From Straminergon stramineum (Eukaryota; Streptophyta; Bryopsida; Hypnales; Calliergonaceae): a DNA stretch of 64,000 bases. Positions 10,236-23,500 of this stretch are shown one piece after another (within the stretch, counting starts at the first letter, position 1; each line of letters begins with the position of its first letter). The translations under genes were made by a program, and so were the position numbers. The notes below the pieces were generated by a model that did not search any database, was not told the origin of the DNA, and was given only the letters and a program-made list of their open reading frames with translations. The stretch lies in the NCBI GenBank assembly GCA_963920665.1, contig OY987272.1:10049001-10113000 (forward strand), written 5' to 3'.

Positions 10236-13063
10236 TTTTGTTTGCAATTTTCTTCAACCCCAATTGTTTACCCTCTAAAAGTAAATAAGCTCGACGTTCT
10301 TTGAACATTTTAACCCCTAAAAGACAAGTGCCCTATTTTTGGTTTGATGTTCATGAAATTTGGACATAATGTGTAATTATATACCCCCTTCCTGAAAATC
10401 TAATTATTTTTCTGATCAAGTCCCTAGATAAAAAATCTGTTCCTTTGAACTTTGTGGGCAACTCGGGTAGCATGTGCAAAACTCTTCCTATGATTTTGAA
10501 ATTTGGCGAGTGTGTAGCTTAAATGATACAAGATGAAAATGTCAAAAAAATAACCATGTTTAGTGTAATAATCTCATTCTAGAAGGAGTTAAAGTTTGCA
10601 AGCCTTATAGGGCAAGGTTGGAAAAAAAATTCACCAAACTTCAAACTTTATAATCCTTCAATCTGGGACGGTCAAAGTTTCTAAAACATTTTCCACATGT
10701 TCCCAAAGAAGTCTAGTACAAATTTATACAATTGAATTCTAAAGAAAAAAACTTTTGTTTTCAATTTTTTCTTGTTGCCCTACAAAGTTGCAGTTTAGGA
10801 CAATTTCTGCCCAAAATGTGCCTCAATCCTTTGGAGATAAAAAAGGTTGGAACAACAACACTACAACAACTTTGCAAAGGAACTTCAATTCTCATGCACT
10901 CAATCTACACAACTACTAAGGTAGAAGAAAATGAATGTGTAGAATAAAAAGAAAAATAACTCTTGAGGATTAGAAACATCAACAAGATGTGACAAAACCA
11001 ACATGAATGCGTATGATATATTATGGTACGTGCTCTTTTTCATCACCACAAATTGCAACTAAACATAATTATTGAAATACAAAATTTTTTCTACAGGGCC
11101 GAATTGGTAAATGAAAGGAATTCCAACACAATTTATGATACATTATTTGGACAATGTAAGAATAAATTATGAATTTTTTAAGCGCTAGAGATAAGTGCAC
11201 CATAAATTTGACACAAAACTCTAATGTTTTAAACTTTGTACATCCTCAAATTCAAAACAAGAATCTAGATGTGACATTCTTTCAGTTAATGATGATTTTG
11301 TACTTATTTATTGGTACAAGTAAGAAATTTGCATTGGGACTAATGCAAAATTGATGAAACTTTGTATTGGGACTACAACTAACTAAAGGTCAATTTGGAG
11401 CCTCAAGGCAATAGAGTCCCTTCCCTTTTGTTCTTTGAAGGCATCTATTATGTATATTTTTTAACTCCACATCAAAATAATGTGAATTTACCCTATCACA
11501 TTAATATTTTATTTTTGTCCTAATACAACATTTTTTAAATGGAAATTTTATTATAAATAAAAAAAATATTAAATTTGTTATAAAAGGATAGAATAGAACA
11601 ATGCTCCATTGTAACAACAAAATATTCCTTTTGTTATATTACTACAACAAAAAATCTATCTCTTTAGTTATATAGCAAGATCAATGTTTTGATCTATTAT
11701 TAAAATAAAATGTTTCTCTTCCTAAGGGATAGGGTCCAATAAATATTTGAGCATGGTTTGCATTATTTGTATAGACGTCTAAATGGTTGGCATTTGAAAG
11801 AGGATTCTAGATTCTCACCACAAGTATATTTTGGATGCCGTATGGATAAATTCAAAATCTTCAAATGTTGATTATTCATATATCCAAAATTAGACACAGA
11901 CTCTCATGTTCGGAAGGTTTACATTTTTAGAAAAGAATCTAGGTGGGAAAATTTTAGTAACAAGGTCTAAATTAGGTGCACTTACCTTGATCTCAAAGGG
12001 ACAATTGTTAGAATGAAAAAATGAAAATTTGGGTAACTTCCTACAAATTCAACTTTGAATGGATGCTTCTCAAATTTTGACACAAGTTGTACACACTAAC
12101 TAATTTTTCAGGATTAAATAAAGAAATTCCAACTAGGTGCCTTGGTGAATAGTTATGTTGCCTTCAAAATTGGGCAATTAAGGTAATTTGGGAATTTTTT
12201 GTTGAACTTGGTAAATTTGGCATGTATGTAATTCACCTGATATAGTATACAATTGTCAAAAAAATGTAGTTTAAAAATCACACTCCAAGAAGTGTCAAAC
12301 TTTGTCAACTATATCATGCAATTTGGGAATAAAGTATTTTTTTCTAATTGCAAATGCTATAATCTTGCAATTTGTGTAGTCAAAGACTTTGACATTTTTT
12401 TCACATATTGTAGATGTTTTTCTCTATGTTTTTATTTTTTGGATTTTAAACAAACAAATTCCCCAATGCAAGAGAAATCATCAAAAATGGCATGTGTGTT
12501 GCCAAATTCCTTGAGTTCCTTGTATTGCACACTCAATTAGAATAAGGGAAAGCCCTTATTTGCTTCTGAATTTTTGTATGAGTTGATCTAACAAGATATA
12601 TGGATTAATGGTATAAATCCTTCTTGTGTAGAGAAAAAATTTAATCCAAGAGGGCTTGAAGTTTGTTGTTTATGTCTTCTATGGTTATTTTATTTTTCAA
12701 ACTTCAAATGTTAGTCTTGATATCCACAAGTTTGAGTAGCCTAGAAATTTTTGCACATCTTGCCTTAATGGTATACTACACTTTTATAAGGTTAGAATTT
12801 AGAAAAATGTTTTAAATTTAAATTTTGGTCAATGCAACAGAAATTGGTTATTTTTGACAATTTCTCTTGAAAAAAAGCCTACATCCTTTAGAGGTTTAAA
12901 TATATATATTGAACCTAAAGTAAAGTCAAATACAAGAGTAGAATGAATTAGAAATCTCAATACCTCAATAAGGACCAATGAAAGACCAAAGGGCATTCCA
13001 AATTTCAAAAACTTTGAAGATGTAGTATAAAATGAAACTTAGAAAAATAGCTAATGATGGCTT
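10236..13063. other. AT-rich intergenic DNA without recognisable genes
   Basis: Only short chance frames are seen. One isolated TTAACCCCTAAAAG terminus occurs at 10310, like the ends of the TTAA-flanked elements. I found no matching right end before 13063, so no element is called here. Confidence 0.6.
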
Positions 13064-13067
13064 TTAA

Positions 13068-13190
13068 CCCCTGAAGAACCAAAGTTTTGTAAGGGACAAA
13101 ATGGATTTTAGGTAGGATTCCATAGTCTCAATTTTTGTCATGATTTTTTTTAAAATTCTGAAGTTAAAAAAAACATGAGTTTTCTTGGAA

Positions 13191-13233
<43 letters not shown>

Positions 13234-13990
13234 TCAATTGGTGATTGGAAGACATCCTTAGCACAAATTTCACCTTGTTGAGCACAAAAAAGAAATCCAC
13301 AAACATTTGAAATAAAAATTTTAAATTTAATTTTTTATGAATCATATTTTTCTCTACATGGAAAGCATTGATTCAATCATTTGGATTAGTGATGTGAAAG
13401 TTATAGAGCATCTTGTTTTCCAAGCAATTATAGCATCTTCTTGAGAAAATTATATATTGGATCCATTTTTTAACTCAATTTTCACAAAAAGTTCCATAGG
13501 ATATAGTTTGCTTGCTAGATCAATCACACCATTGGAATTGATATTTTTCAATTCCATCTTTTGAGTTATGGATATTAACAATTTAGTTTTTCCTTGTCTC
13601 TCTACTTCATAATTGTTTTAAGAATGAAAATTAAGTATTTTTGAATTTAACATTTTCTTAGAGACTCTCAACGCTATTTTCCATGATAATTTTTTTTAAA
13701 TGCAAACTCCATCATAGTAACAAAAAATTTAGGTTGAAAAGGTTCAAAGTCAAATAGTCTAGTCGCGCAAGGTGCAAAAAAACTTATTTTCATCACTTTA
13801 AATGCAAATATCTTGCAATCTATGATGCCAATTTTTAAAAAATTTCTTCTTCACATTCTTACACTAGTCTAGTGCCAGTTTTCATGGTTAGATTTGCAAA
13901 AATGTCAATTTTCACAAGTTTTTGCTCTTTGCAATAGAAACGGCAGTTTTGAATACTTTTGGACTAAGAAAGGCCATGGTCCTTTAGGGG
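13068..13990 (+). mobile_element. TTAA/CCCC-ended non-autonomous element (E3), same family as 57451-58381
   Basis: The left flank is TTAA (13064-13067) then CCCCTGAAGAACC. The right end reads CCTTTAGGGG followed by TGAA, one change from TTAA. Its interior follows that of 57451-58381 in order: CATGGAAAGC, GCAATTATAG, ATTTTTCAATTCCAT, TTAACAATTTAGT, then GGCAGTTT before the right end. Length is 923 bp against 931 bp for the relative. No transposase frame is present. An ATT microsatellite lies near the left end. Confidence 0.6.
13191..13233. repeat. (ATT)n microsatellite, about 14 units
   Basis: An uninterrupted trinucleotide run of about 43 bp, within the element at 13068-13990. Long pure runs of this kind are usually length-variable between individuals. 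Confidence 0.95.
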
Positions 13991-16900
13991 TGAAACAAAA
14001 GATGTGAAATATGGCATCCATATGATTACATTTGTATAATTATAGTACCACACAAACCAATAGTTTCTAATAAGATTTGAAACCAAAAATTGAAAATTCC
14101 TTCAAGATGAATGAATGTGTTATTTTCATAAGAATCCTATTTCTTTAATTGCAAAATGTTAAGTTTTAATAATGGAGATTTTTCAAAAATATTTATTTAT
14201 TTATTTATTCAAGTCATTTTTTAAACTAGAAAGAATTTCTTTTTGTGGTCAAACATGCATATATCCTTTGAATTATGGAAAATGGTTTGAGGATTTATGC
14301 CTTACAAATATAAGAAGACTAACAAAAAATTCTACAAACATTTAGATGGATGAAGAAACCAAGACTTTGTTTGTTTGGAACATGTTTGTGACCATTTATT
14401 GTTTCAAATTTGAACATTTGATTTTAAAGTGGAAAATCAACATAACTATACATTTGATATACAACTAAAAGGTGCTCATTAATTAAAGTCCAAACGATTT
14501 AGGATCATACCCTTGATTTTCGTCAGTTTTGGTAGTCACTATGAGACTTAATTAACATTTAACATCATAGAAGAAACTAATGAATGAAAAGGGAAAACTT
14601 CATCTTCTATTTTGAATTTTTTTCAAATTTTTGACATAGGATCCATCAAATTTGAAAAAACATTCTATCAACATGTAAATTTCTTATAGTATTTTCTAAT
14701 ATATCCTCTCAACACATGTGTAAAGTTCTTTTTATGAAGAAGTGACATTGCTAAGGTTTTAAAGAAGCTTGTAGACATCAAAACTATTCTTTTCTTTCCT
14801 CCCATTTGCAATTCTTCCATTTGTGATCACAAACTAATAATTTTGGAATTTTGATTCACTAACACTTTGATATGAATTATGGGCCTTATGAAATGTTTAT
14901 TTGGTTTGGATTCTATATTTGGGTGTTGGTTTCCATATGTATAAGAAAACTTGATTATTAAAAAAAAAATTATAATTAAAGAATTTACCAAACAAAGTCT
15001 TTTTATGGCATGTCACTATGCACTAAAATATATAAATGCAAAAAAATTCATACTTGCTTTCATAATTGAGTACCCAAAACTCACTCATCTATAGTTAACC
15101 CCTAATGACTCTAGAGGGCCTTTCAAAATGGGCCAAAATTGCCTAGAATTTGAGCAATTTATTTTACTCATTTTTTCTTTAGATCGAATGTAATGTAACT
15201 ATTGGATTTTGAAGTTCACATTGAGAGTGAGGACCTCAAAAAACTTTCAAATTATTTGATTGCACAATTTTGTAGATGTTTAAGTTTGAAGTTTGATTTG
15301 GATCAATAGAAAAACAAGGAAGCACACTTCGAAGGATCATATCTTATTGAGCTTGAATATTTTGAAATGAGAAACTTTTTATATTCGGTAAAAGACAAGA
15401 GAGTTGAGAATGCTCATCTAAAATTTCTCAAAGAATAATTTCTTGGGCATTTGCTCATGAAAAATACTCATTCTAAGCATTCCTCAATTCATGGTGGAAC
15501 TTGCAAAAATAATCAAAATACTTAAGGGCCAAGTATGAGAAAATTCATCTAATGTACATTTTACCTATTTATTTTTTAATGCACATTCAATTTCTAGCCA
15601 AAAGTTATTTTGAAACAATTTTGAAAGATGGTTTATAAATTCCTAAATCTTTGCAATGCAACTTAAATTTCAAATTATAAAAAGAAGTTTTTCTTATGCA
15701 TACATTAATATTTCTATAAGTCAACTCATATTTTTTAATTTCATAATTATGAATTTAGTACAAAACTTGATTCAAAATTATTATGTAAGTAACCATTTCT
15801 CTATGTGCACAATATATACTAAAACTGTAGTTTAAATTCCAAAGCCATTGGTAATTTATTATAACAATTTATAACCTTAGATTTTTTTTTTTTATTATAC
15901 AAAAGGTTTAAAAAGCAATTCACTAAAAAATATGGAGTCTAGTTGTAAGATTGTTTTCCACCAACCATATCCTTGTAACTCAAACTTGATTCACTCAATT
16001 GTGCAAAAGATATATATTTAGTAGCAATTTTAATACATGTTCTATATTATATTTTACAACCTAACAAAACCAATTGTCATGCAAGCTCAATAACAATGAT
16101 GAATGACAATGTTCCAACACTTCAATGTCAACAAGGAATTCATGGGCTACCTCTCAAATTCTAAGTCCTGATGTTTCTTGCATCATTAAGACATGCACAC
16201 CTATAATCATCACTAATTACAACTAGATATAGTTCTTATTATAAGATCATCAATTATTTTTGTTAGATCTCATTGGTAATTCTTAGAGGATTTCAATCTA
16301 CTTTAGCATGCATTATTTGGACACTATATTAATAAGTTCTGAATTTTCAGAATATTGTTTCTAGGTGCACCAAAACCAACACAAGAACTCTCATAGACTC
16401 TTCTATTATGACAATTTTCATTGCATAATATCTAGACTTTATACCACTCTTTTTAATCCAAATCTACTACGTATTAATGTTTTTTCTTTTTTTAGGAAAA
16501 ACAATGACATTAGTCTATGAACATAAAAATGCAAGTATATGAACTTTGAGTTTAGATGTAAGTAGATACCCTATAGCTATTGAAGGTGCTTATAACACAA
16601 ACACTTGCAATATAAGTATCTATGACATAGTTGCACTATAATTATGAAGATGTCTATAATATAGATACCTATAATATAGGTATCCAAACTCCTAGGCTCA
16701 TCAGCTCATGCTCACAAAATAGCAACTCTCATAGGAAAAAGTCCAATACCTAAATAAAACATGGACTAGAATATGTAACACTCATTTGCAAAAATGCCTC
16801 AGTTCCAACAATCTAGTACGTTTTGGATGCTCAAAACAAAACTAGTAAAAAAAATGGACCCACCTAACGAAGAACCAACCTCCGAAAGCTAAACTAACAT

Positions 16901-17284
16901 GAAGAGTGTAAATAATAATGTTTTGGGGCACTAAACCCCCTCATTGTAACAAAGGTATCTGTTCCTGATCCACCACTGAGGTTTCCTCATCACCCAAAAG
17001 TTTCAAGTCTCCGGTCTATGCCGACTTCAAACGCAATGAACACTGGATTTGTTGATCAGATTAAGGCAAAAGAAGAGGTCCCCTACGCTCCTCCTAGGCA
17101 TTTAAAGGTTAATTGTAAAAACTCCGACATAATGGCAATAGAAACTGTTCAACCTCATCAAAGATTCACCTCATCCCAAATGCTTGACAGAATTAGCTCG
17201 CTCCTTTGGAGATTGAATATAAGTCATGGGAATCTAATGGCTTAAGCCCTGGGATATTTGAAGGTCCTCAGTCCACAACAAGAA
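13991..17284. other. AT-rich intergenic DNA downstream of PTH2
   Basis: No gene recognised. A lone TTAACCCCTAATGACTC terminus occurs at 15095 without a partner. A repeat shared with 28290-28510 lies at about 16555-16735. About 16990-17284 is less AT-rich and is probably the PTH2 3' untranslated region. Confidence 0.55.
16555..16735. repeat. Dispersed repeat, second copy at about 28290-28510
   Basis: Both copies contain runs of GGTATC/TATAATATAGATACC-type text, followed by AGGCTCAT, GCTCA and CACA(A/T)AATAGCAAC at the end. The palindromic TATAATATAGATACCTATAA core could form a cruciform. No terminal repeats are clear and the class is unknown. Confidence 0.45.
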
Positions 17285-20200
17285 TCACATTAGCTTTAGG
17301 TGTCCCGTGACATCATCCACAAGTTCAGCAGGCCCTGTTACATGGAAAAAGAGAACCTTAGCATTCAGGAAAAGCAAAAATATATGTAATTGTAAGATTC
17401 TCAAGCTATAAATCGCAAAGTCATCGAGAGGAACATCATAATAGCAGTTCCATGATCGCCTCTCTATTTACAAGACTCAAAACGATAAGACACAAGATTT
17501 GACATGATCAATCCCATAGAGGAAGGTAATATCTGACGCCGCTTAACGAACACGCAGCACACATCTCCACGAACAAATCCTTTAGAAGCCTATCTAATGC
17601 TTCTACAGAACCAAAACAACGAAAGGGAGCTTACCAAGGACCGCCATCACAGTTCTCGAATCTGTAAGAAACACAAGACCAAACGAAATTAATAGTCTTT
17701 CTCGGTTCACCAGCAATCTTAGTAACCATTCCACTACTACTAGTCATAAGCATCAACCAGCAAACTTCATGATACGGTTGTTTGATTACGTCTATAGCTT
17801 GAGGCTGAGCAGCAGAGAAAACAAAAGTACGGTAACAAAGGCTGTGACTCATAGAACCTGTACATCCTAGAGGGGCTCCAGCAGAAGTGAAGACTGAAAA
17901 TAGAACCAACAATCTGAAGAACTTAGAGATAGATACGTACTGGGAGCGATCTGAGTCCGACCAGCGTCAATTGTAATGTGACAAGGCAGCTTGGACTCTT
18001 TCGCTTTAGCCTGTGCATCAAGTATGATATACCAAGTGAACTTCAGTTCTTATCCACTTCCGTGACAAAAAAATCTCTCAAGCCATGACCGGAAAATTCA
18101 AGATGATTCCTAAACTTGCAAATCCATGCCTCTCCACACTCAATTCCATATTCTTTTGTTTACCTTCCGAATACCTAAAATTATTGATGCACGACCGTCA
18201 ATACTATGACAGACGGTGGTCTGTTTGTTTTCATTGTTTTTCGTTTGTCACATTGAGAAGTTACAAACCAAGAGGCCCATGGGGGTGCACAACTAGAGTT
18301 TGAAGGCTCTCGCCAAGGAGCGGGAGCGCAAACTTCGTTCCACATGACTTGGACTTCCAGACTATCTCAAGTTACGGAATTTCAAAACACTCTTCCTTAA
18401 AAATTACAGAAATTAGAAATAACAGTCTAGGGGGCACATGAGGTACCGCCGGAAAAAAACGGGGATTTAGCACGGGTTTTGCTGCCAGTGTTGTGCAACT
18501 ACACAGGCCATACTAGCGACTAATTCAGATGTCCTAAATAACCTAGATTTATGTCAATAGCAGAATGCGACAGAGACCCTAGAAGCGCCATAGGCCAGGA
18601 AGAGATCAAGTTGGAGAAAGATAAGTAGACGCAAACCTTCAGTGCAAGCATATCCTCTTCAGACTCAACTTTGGTGACCACCTTCACTTGGCCGCACATC
18701 TCCCATCTATGGACACAACCCACCATTAAGAAGCAATCAGACGCTAAGAAGGACGCAGGAAATTGAGCGAAGGAATACTAAATGACCAAAGCACAGCCTG
18801 TTCTTCGTTTACATTGCGCTATATCAAAATGAAGTTTCTGCAAACAAGAGTACCTCTGCAGAGCTTTGGGGGCTCTACTGCAGATGTCCTTGTACAGTCC
18901 CAAAGTCGCATGACTGCAGCAAACAAGAAAAGATACACGTTTAGTTTCAGACATACAAACCGAAAGCACTTGAGTAGCCAAAAACACATCAGGCTTGAAG
19001 ACATGATAAATATTGAAAGAGGCAAAAGGGCTATAAGGAACAAACCTGCATTGAGCCGCGATCTTTCCCTTGCCCATTTTCAAGTCATTCCTAACCACCA
19101 ATACCTGCGTAATTGTGAGTGATAAATTTCAAGGGTAGTTTCTTCATTGCAACAAGCGTCTCATCAATGCATCAGTTAGCTTCTTCATTGCAACAGCCCC
19201 TACCAGTCAGCACATCCAGTGACACAATACATATGAGATGGACCTCAGAATCTGGTGGATTGCATTCAGCACTCAAGACCAGAATTTGACGACTCTTTCC
19301 ATGATACAGACACAGAGGAACTAGATTGTTGATCCACGCTGCCAGTCTCTGCAGCAGTAGGCGCTCAGCTTTAACTCCTGGCCATGATCCTGTTTCGAAA
19401 GTGCATTACCTTACTAAGGTAGAGAAAATACAAGTAGTTAGGAGCCTTATCCTGTCTCCTATTGGTTGATCCCCATTACCTAGCCATCTAGCCATACACT
19501 CAGTTGCCTTCAATTAGCAAGTTGAATGAACGTAGGACTTGGTTAAATGTCTAGTGCTACGATTACTTAATTAAAAATGTAGTGGTCTACTATACCTCCA
19601 ATGGTGGTCTACAACCTCCCAATTTGAAAGAAATCATCACAAATACTGATAAAATTTTGATCAAAAACATACTTGGCTCTTGAACCTAAAGAAATTTCTC
19701 CAGTGAGCTCTATAGTTACATCCCAACGAAAGCACAATCAGATATTTTGATTATAATTCTTAAAGTGACGCAACTAGTATCGTACCTTACATTATATCTT
19801 TAAATTCTGAACGACTCAAACATTATGTGAATTATTATCAAAAAATGACTACTGATTTATTTATTATTTTAAACTTCGATTAAAGTGCCGACAGCCCAGA
19901 ATCGAAGACTCCCTGTAAACCCTAAACCGCAGATTCAAGACGAGAGTGTAACATTTCGAAATCCTCGTACGACTCCGCAGAAACCCAAAATTGCAGATTC
20001 AAGACTAGAGCATACCATTTTGAAATTCTCGTGAGACTCCCTGTAAACCCTAAACCGCAGATTCAAGATAAGAGTGTGCCATTTTGAAATCCTAGAACGA
20101 CTCCGCAGAAACCCAAAATTGCAGATTCAAGACGAGAGCATACCATTTTGAAATTCTCGTGAGACTCCGCGGAAACCCTAAGACGCATATTCAAGATACG

Positions 20201-20468
20201 AGCGTACCATTTTGAAATCTTCGTACGACTCCGCGAGTCGATCCACCTCCAGAGGCTCCTTCCTCCGCCTCCGCTTCTCAGGAGTAGCCCCGGCGCCCGC
20301 ATTCGTCTCCGCCGAAGCACTGACACGAGCTCTGGCGGAATTCGGTTTGTGAGTCCGGCCCAGGAAGTAGCCCACGGTGAGAAACCCCGCGGCCATGGCC
20401 ACCAGATGCGCGGGGGTGAGAGGGACAGTCGAGGCGTCCATGGCTTCCGCCTCGTTCAGGGCCTCCAT
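17285..20468 (-). CDS. PTH2: Peptidyl-tRNA hydrolase 2 (PTH2 family), membrane-anchored form, 7 exons, 198 aa
   Basis: PTH2 enzymes cleave the ester of peptidyl-tRNAs that drop off the ribosome, recycling tRNA. Exons: 20468-20208, 19104-19046, 18913-18854, 18706-18637, 18010-17941, 17661-17635 and 17334-17285. All introns are GT..AG, all phases join, and the 597 nt end in TGA. Residues 17-36 (LTPAHLVAMAAGFLTVGYFL) form one membrane helix, as in the organellar or outer-membrane-anchored PTH2 group. An Ala/basic linker follows. The domain starts near residue 85: VLVVRNDLKMGKGKIAAQCS (88-107), HATLGLYK, RWEMCGQVKVV, TIDAGRTQIAP (163-173), then SRTVMAVLGPAELVDDVTGH. Start: ATG at 20468; a GTG lies two codons upstream. 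Oddity: the usual G-S-R/K-T is N-S-R-T at residues 174-177, the Asn codon being split by an intron. Organellar versus ER anchoring is not resolved. Confidence 0.88.
19907..20226. repeat. 5 x 64-bp tandem array in PTH2 intron 1, copying the exon-1 donor site
   Basis: The unit start GACTCC recurs at 19907, 19971, 20035, 20099, 20163 and again at 20227, each exactly 64 bp apart. On the gene strand every unit ends with a copy of the exon-1 end (GGAGTC..GATTTCAAAATG) followed by GT, GC or TT. The true donor is at 20207. Neighbouring units alternate between two types, so the array looks like a 64-bp duplication followed by a 128-bp duplication. Confidence 0.9.
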
Positions 20469-20540
20469 GGACACTTCAAGCCATGCACTGCAGCAAAAAC
20501 AATCTAAGCTTCGTCGTCGTCGTTGGCTTCAGAAACAGAA

Positions 20541-20550
20541 TTAGGGTTTA
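20541..20550 (-). promoter_or_regulatory. Telo-box (AAACCCTAA) upstream of PTH2
   Basis: The gene strand reads TAAACCCTAA about 75 bp upstream of the ATG. Telo-boxes are known promoter elements of plant translation and ribosome genes, which suits a peptidyl-tRNA hydrolase. The motif is short and function is inferred from position only. Confidence 0.45.
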
Positions 20551-20559
20551 GGGCTCATG

Positions 20560-23500
20560 TTGTGAACAGTCCAGTACGATTGGTAAAGTAATCCAATACC
20601 CGGTGAAGCCCAATTAGAGGATAAAGGACATTGCAAGCCCAACACTCATTTGGAAAGTCAAACCTGAATTTTCACATAGTTCTTGGTTTTAAAGGCTTTT
20701 AAGCTTAATTAAGAAAATGTCACTCCAATAATCAATTGTACTTCATTTTAATTTTTTTCAAAATTATTAAATTTGCAATTTTTGTGACACTTTGAATATA
20801 GCATCTTGAAAGCTCAAAATACACCACTTTTGATCTTATTCTATCAAATTTATCTTGGTGTGAGCTCAAAGAATACACCAATTATACCATGATGTTTTTC
20901 ACTAATACTTTCAATTTTTATTTTTTTAAATTCATAATACTTTCAGCATTTTTGTAATTACTATAATTCTTACAAAGAAATTTCTTTACAAAATCATATA
21001 AAATTCAAGTTAATGTTTTTAATTATGAAAAATGAAGATAAATTTTAGACATATATAACTATTTGTGCTAAATATCAAATTTTTGAAAAACATGTTTTAA
21101 TGGAAAATTTTTAAGGAAGTTTGACCACAACCAATTAAATGAAATGTCTTTTAAAGATTAAGGTAAGTATCAACCCAAAATGAACCAAATAAGAAATTTA
21201 TCACTATGTTCGTGGATCCTACATGTAGTAATGTCAAATGTACGACAATGGTATATACTATTGGTTTGATTTTGAGTTTTGGGACATTACTAAGGTATTG
21301 AAGGTATATAAATTGAAGTATACAATAGTGAGTAAAAACAACTCCAGTAGTTTCATCCACCAAATATGTTGATGGGATTGGGATTTCAAAGGGGGCAGGT
21401 TTTCATGAAACATCATAGTAGCACTATGAAAGATATGCCCTCTTGACCATATCATAACTGCATCATGGTCACATTACAATTAAGGACTTCCTTTGACAAC
21501 ATAATACAAACTTCTACATGGAGACAATGACTACAAGGATGAAGGCAAATCAATTATATTTTCATATCTTCAAGTTGTAGAGTCCAACAAATCTTCAATT
21601 CTCCTTGAGTTGGATTCCTATATTCCTGGCCCCTCAAGAACACCAAAGTTGATGTAGTACTATTTAGGCTAAGCTTTCTCCTCTAAAGATCATGCCCTTG
21701 GTATTTCCTTGTCTTTGGGGCCTAAATGGAAAATATTGGTGATGCTCTAAAGTTTGAATTCATATTGAATGAGATCCAATGACACGAGCTGCTCCCACTT
21801 TGGATCATTATTGCATTTCCTATGTGCCTCAAAATTTACAAAATGATGGTGTATTCTACTTGTATGGAGTTGTATTTGCATATGATGAGGTTGAGATATT
21901 AAAATAACATCCAAATAAAAGATGCAAATTGTTGAATTATCAATCTAATGGTGTTCGTATTGCCATATATTAATACATAATTTATATTGTAGGAATATAA
22001 AATAAAACTATATATATCATTCTCTATAGACCTTTGAGGGATAACCTTAGCCATTCTTTTAGAGCACTTTATTTATCATCTAGAATATAGACTTTAGATT
22101 CCTTATGGAATAACTAAGGTAGAAAAATTTATCATGAATACTTTGGTATTTTATATTAAATAACTACATCTAAATGTGTTTGAATAAGCAATTGAGCATT
22201 GTACCTATTGATAAATAGAGCAATTTTTTGTTGAATCTTGTTGAAAGAAGATTCTAGATTTTCCTCTTATGCATTTTTGAACATTATATTAATGAATAAA
22301 CTATGAATTTGTAAAGTATTAAATATTGTTGTTTCTAGTATCAACTCTCTTGTGAATAGAGGTTGTACATTTTAGGCAAAAATTTGTAGAGGTTGACTTT
22401 AGAAAGGAATTACAATTAGATACAATTATCTTAGATAGCAACAATAGATATTAAGGTAAACTTGTCTATAATAAGCCAATCTTCCATGATAGGCTCCTAG
22501 AGAACTATCCATGAGAAGCTTATATCAAGTCATGAAAGATTTTTTATAATGAATGGAATTAGGACTACAATAGATTGATTTGTAGCCATAATCAATGCTT
22601 TGGGAGATGATGATGGAGTTACTAGTGACTATTATAGGACACTTACATCTTTCTAGTGTAAACTCATCATAAGAAGTTATTTTTTTATTCTTTTATGTCA
22701 TGGTCATATTAGGAAATCTTGTAGCCATGTTAAAAATTGTTGTGTAAGCTTTAGGTGGTAAGATAACCATTATGGAAACATTGTTTGTTGGTTTGAGGTA
22801 GTCTAGAGACTTTGTTCCCCCGATTGAGTTGTACACTTCAAAAATTCATAAAAATTTCTTACTTTGTTCTAAAATTAAAATTCCAATTACTTCCTTCATT
22901 TCTCACATTTGTCTTTGTATAAAAAAAAATCTGAATTTTTTTGCTGATAGCAATAAGACAAACCACTCATTTTGCCTATCATCGGTAGGTTTACCTTAGT
23001 GCAAGAAGTTGAATTTGAAAAATGGATTGTTGAATGATTATTTAATAATATTTATAAATGAATTTAAATTGATCTATCCTTATATAATTGGTCTATCTTT
23101 GTACAATTTTCTCATGAAGCAAGTCAAGTTTATATTTTACTTTAATTAACCCATTCATATGTTTAAGTCCAAAACTAACTTTTTCAATTTAAAAGATGGC
23201 CCTAGAAAAATAACTACAAAAGAAAGTAAGGAATTTTTTTTTATAAAATTACCATAAATAAAACTTAACATTCTTAGCTGTAAGATAAAAAAAATTCTTG
23301 TAAAAATCGCTATTAGAAGGAAGTTGAAATTTTGGGTTTCAACTTTTATTAATAAACTTTGGCTAGTGCAATGATAGATTCAACCATATAGATGTGATTA
23401 ATGGTTCATCCTTAATAGATTTTGCCACACAATCATCATTAAGTTATCTTTCTAAATTATCCTTTATAAAACATCTTCACATTTTTCAAAATTTGGGCCA

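Noticed and set aside
10310..10330. Isolated TTAACCCCTAAAAG terminus
   Set aside because: No matching right end could be found before the next element, so an element call would be a guess.
13191..13233. Regular repeat considered as a CRISPR array or centromere satellite
   Set aside because: It is a plain ATT microsatellite; no spaced repeats of CRISPR type occur anywhere in the window.
15095..15115. Isolated TTAACCCCTAATG terminus
   Set aside because: No partner terminus within several kb on either side.
22675..22725. CHGHIRKSC-like zinc-knuckle text in 22675-22725 (+)
   Set aside because: Only a partial CCHC motif in one short frame, with no gag or polymerase text around it; it lies inside the TA-flanked MITE.
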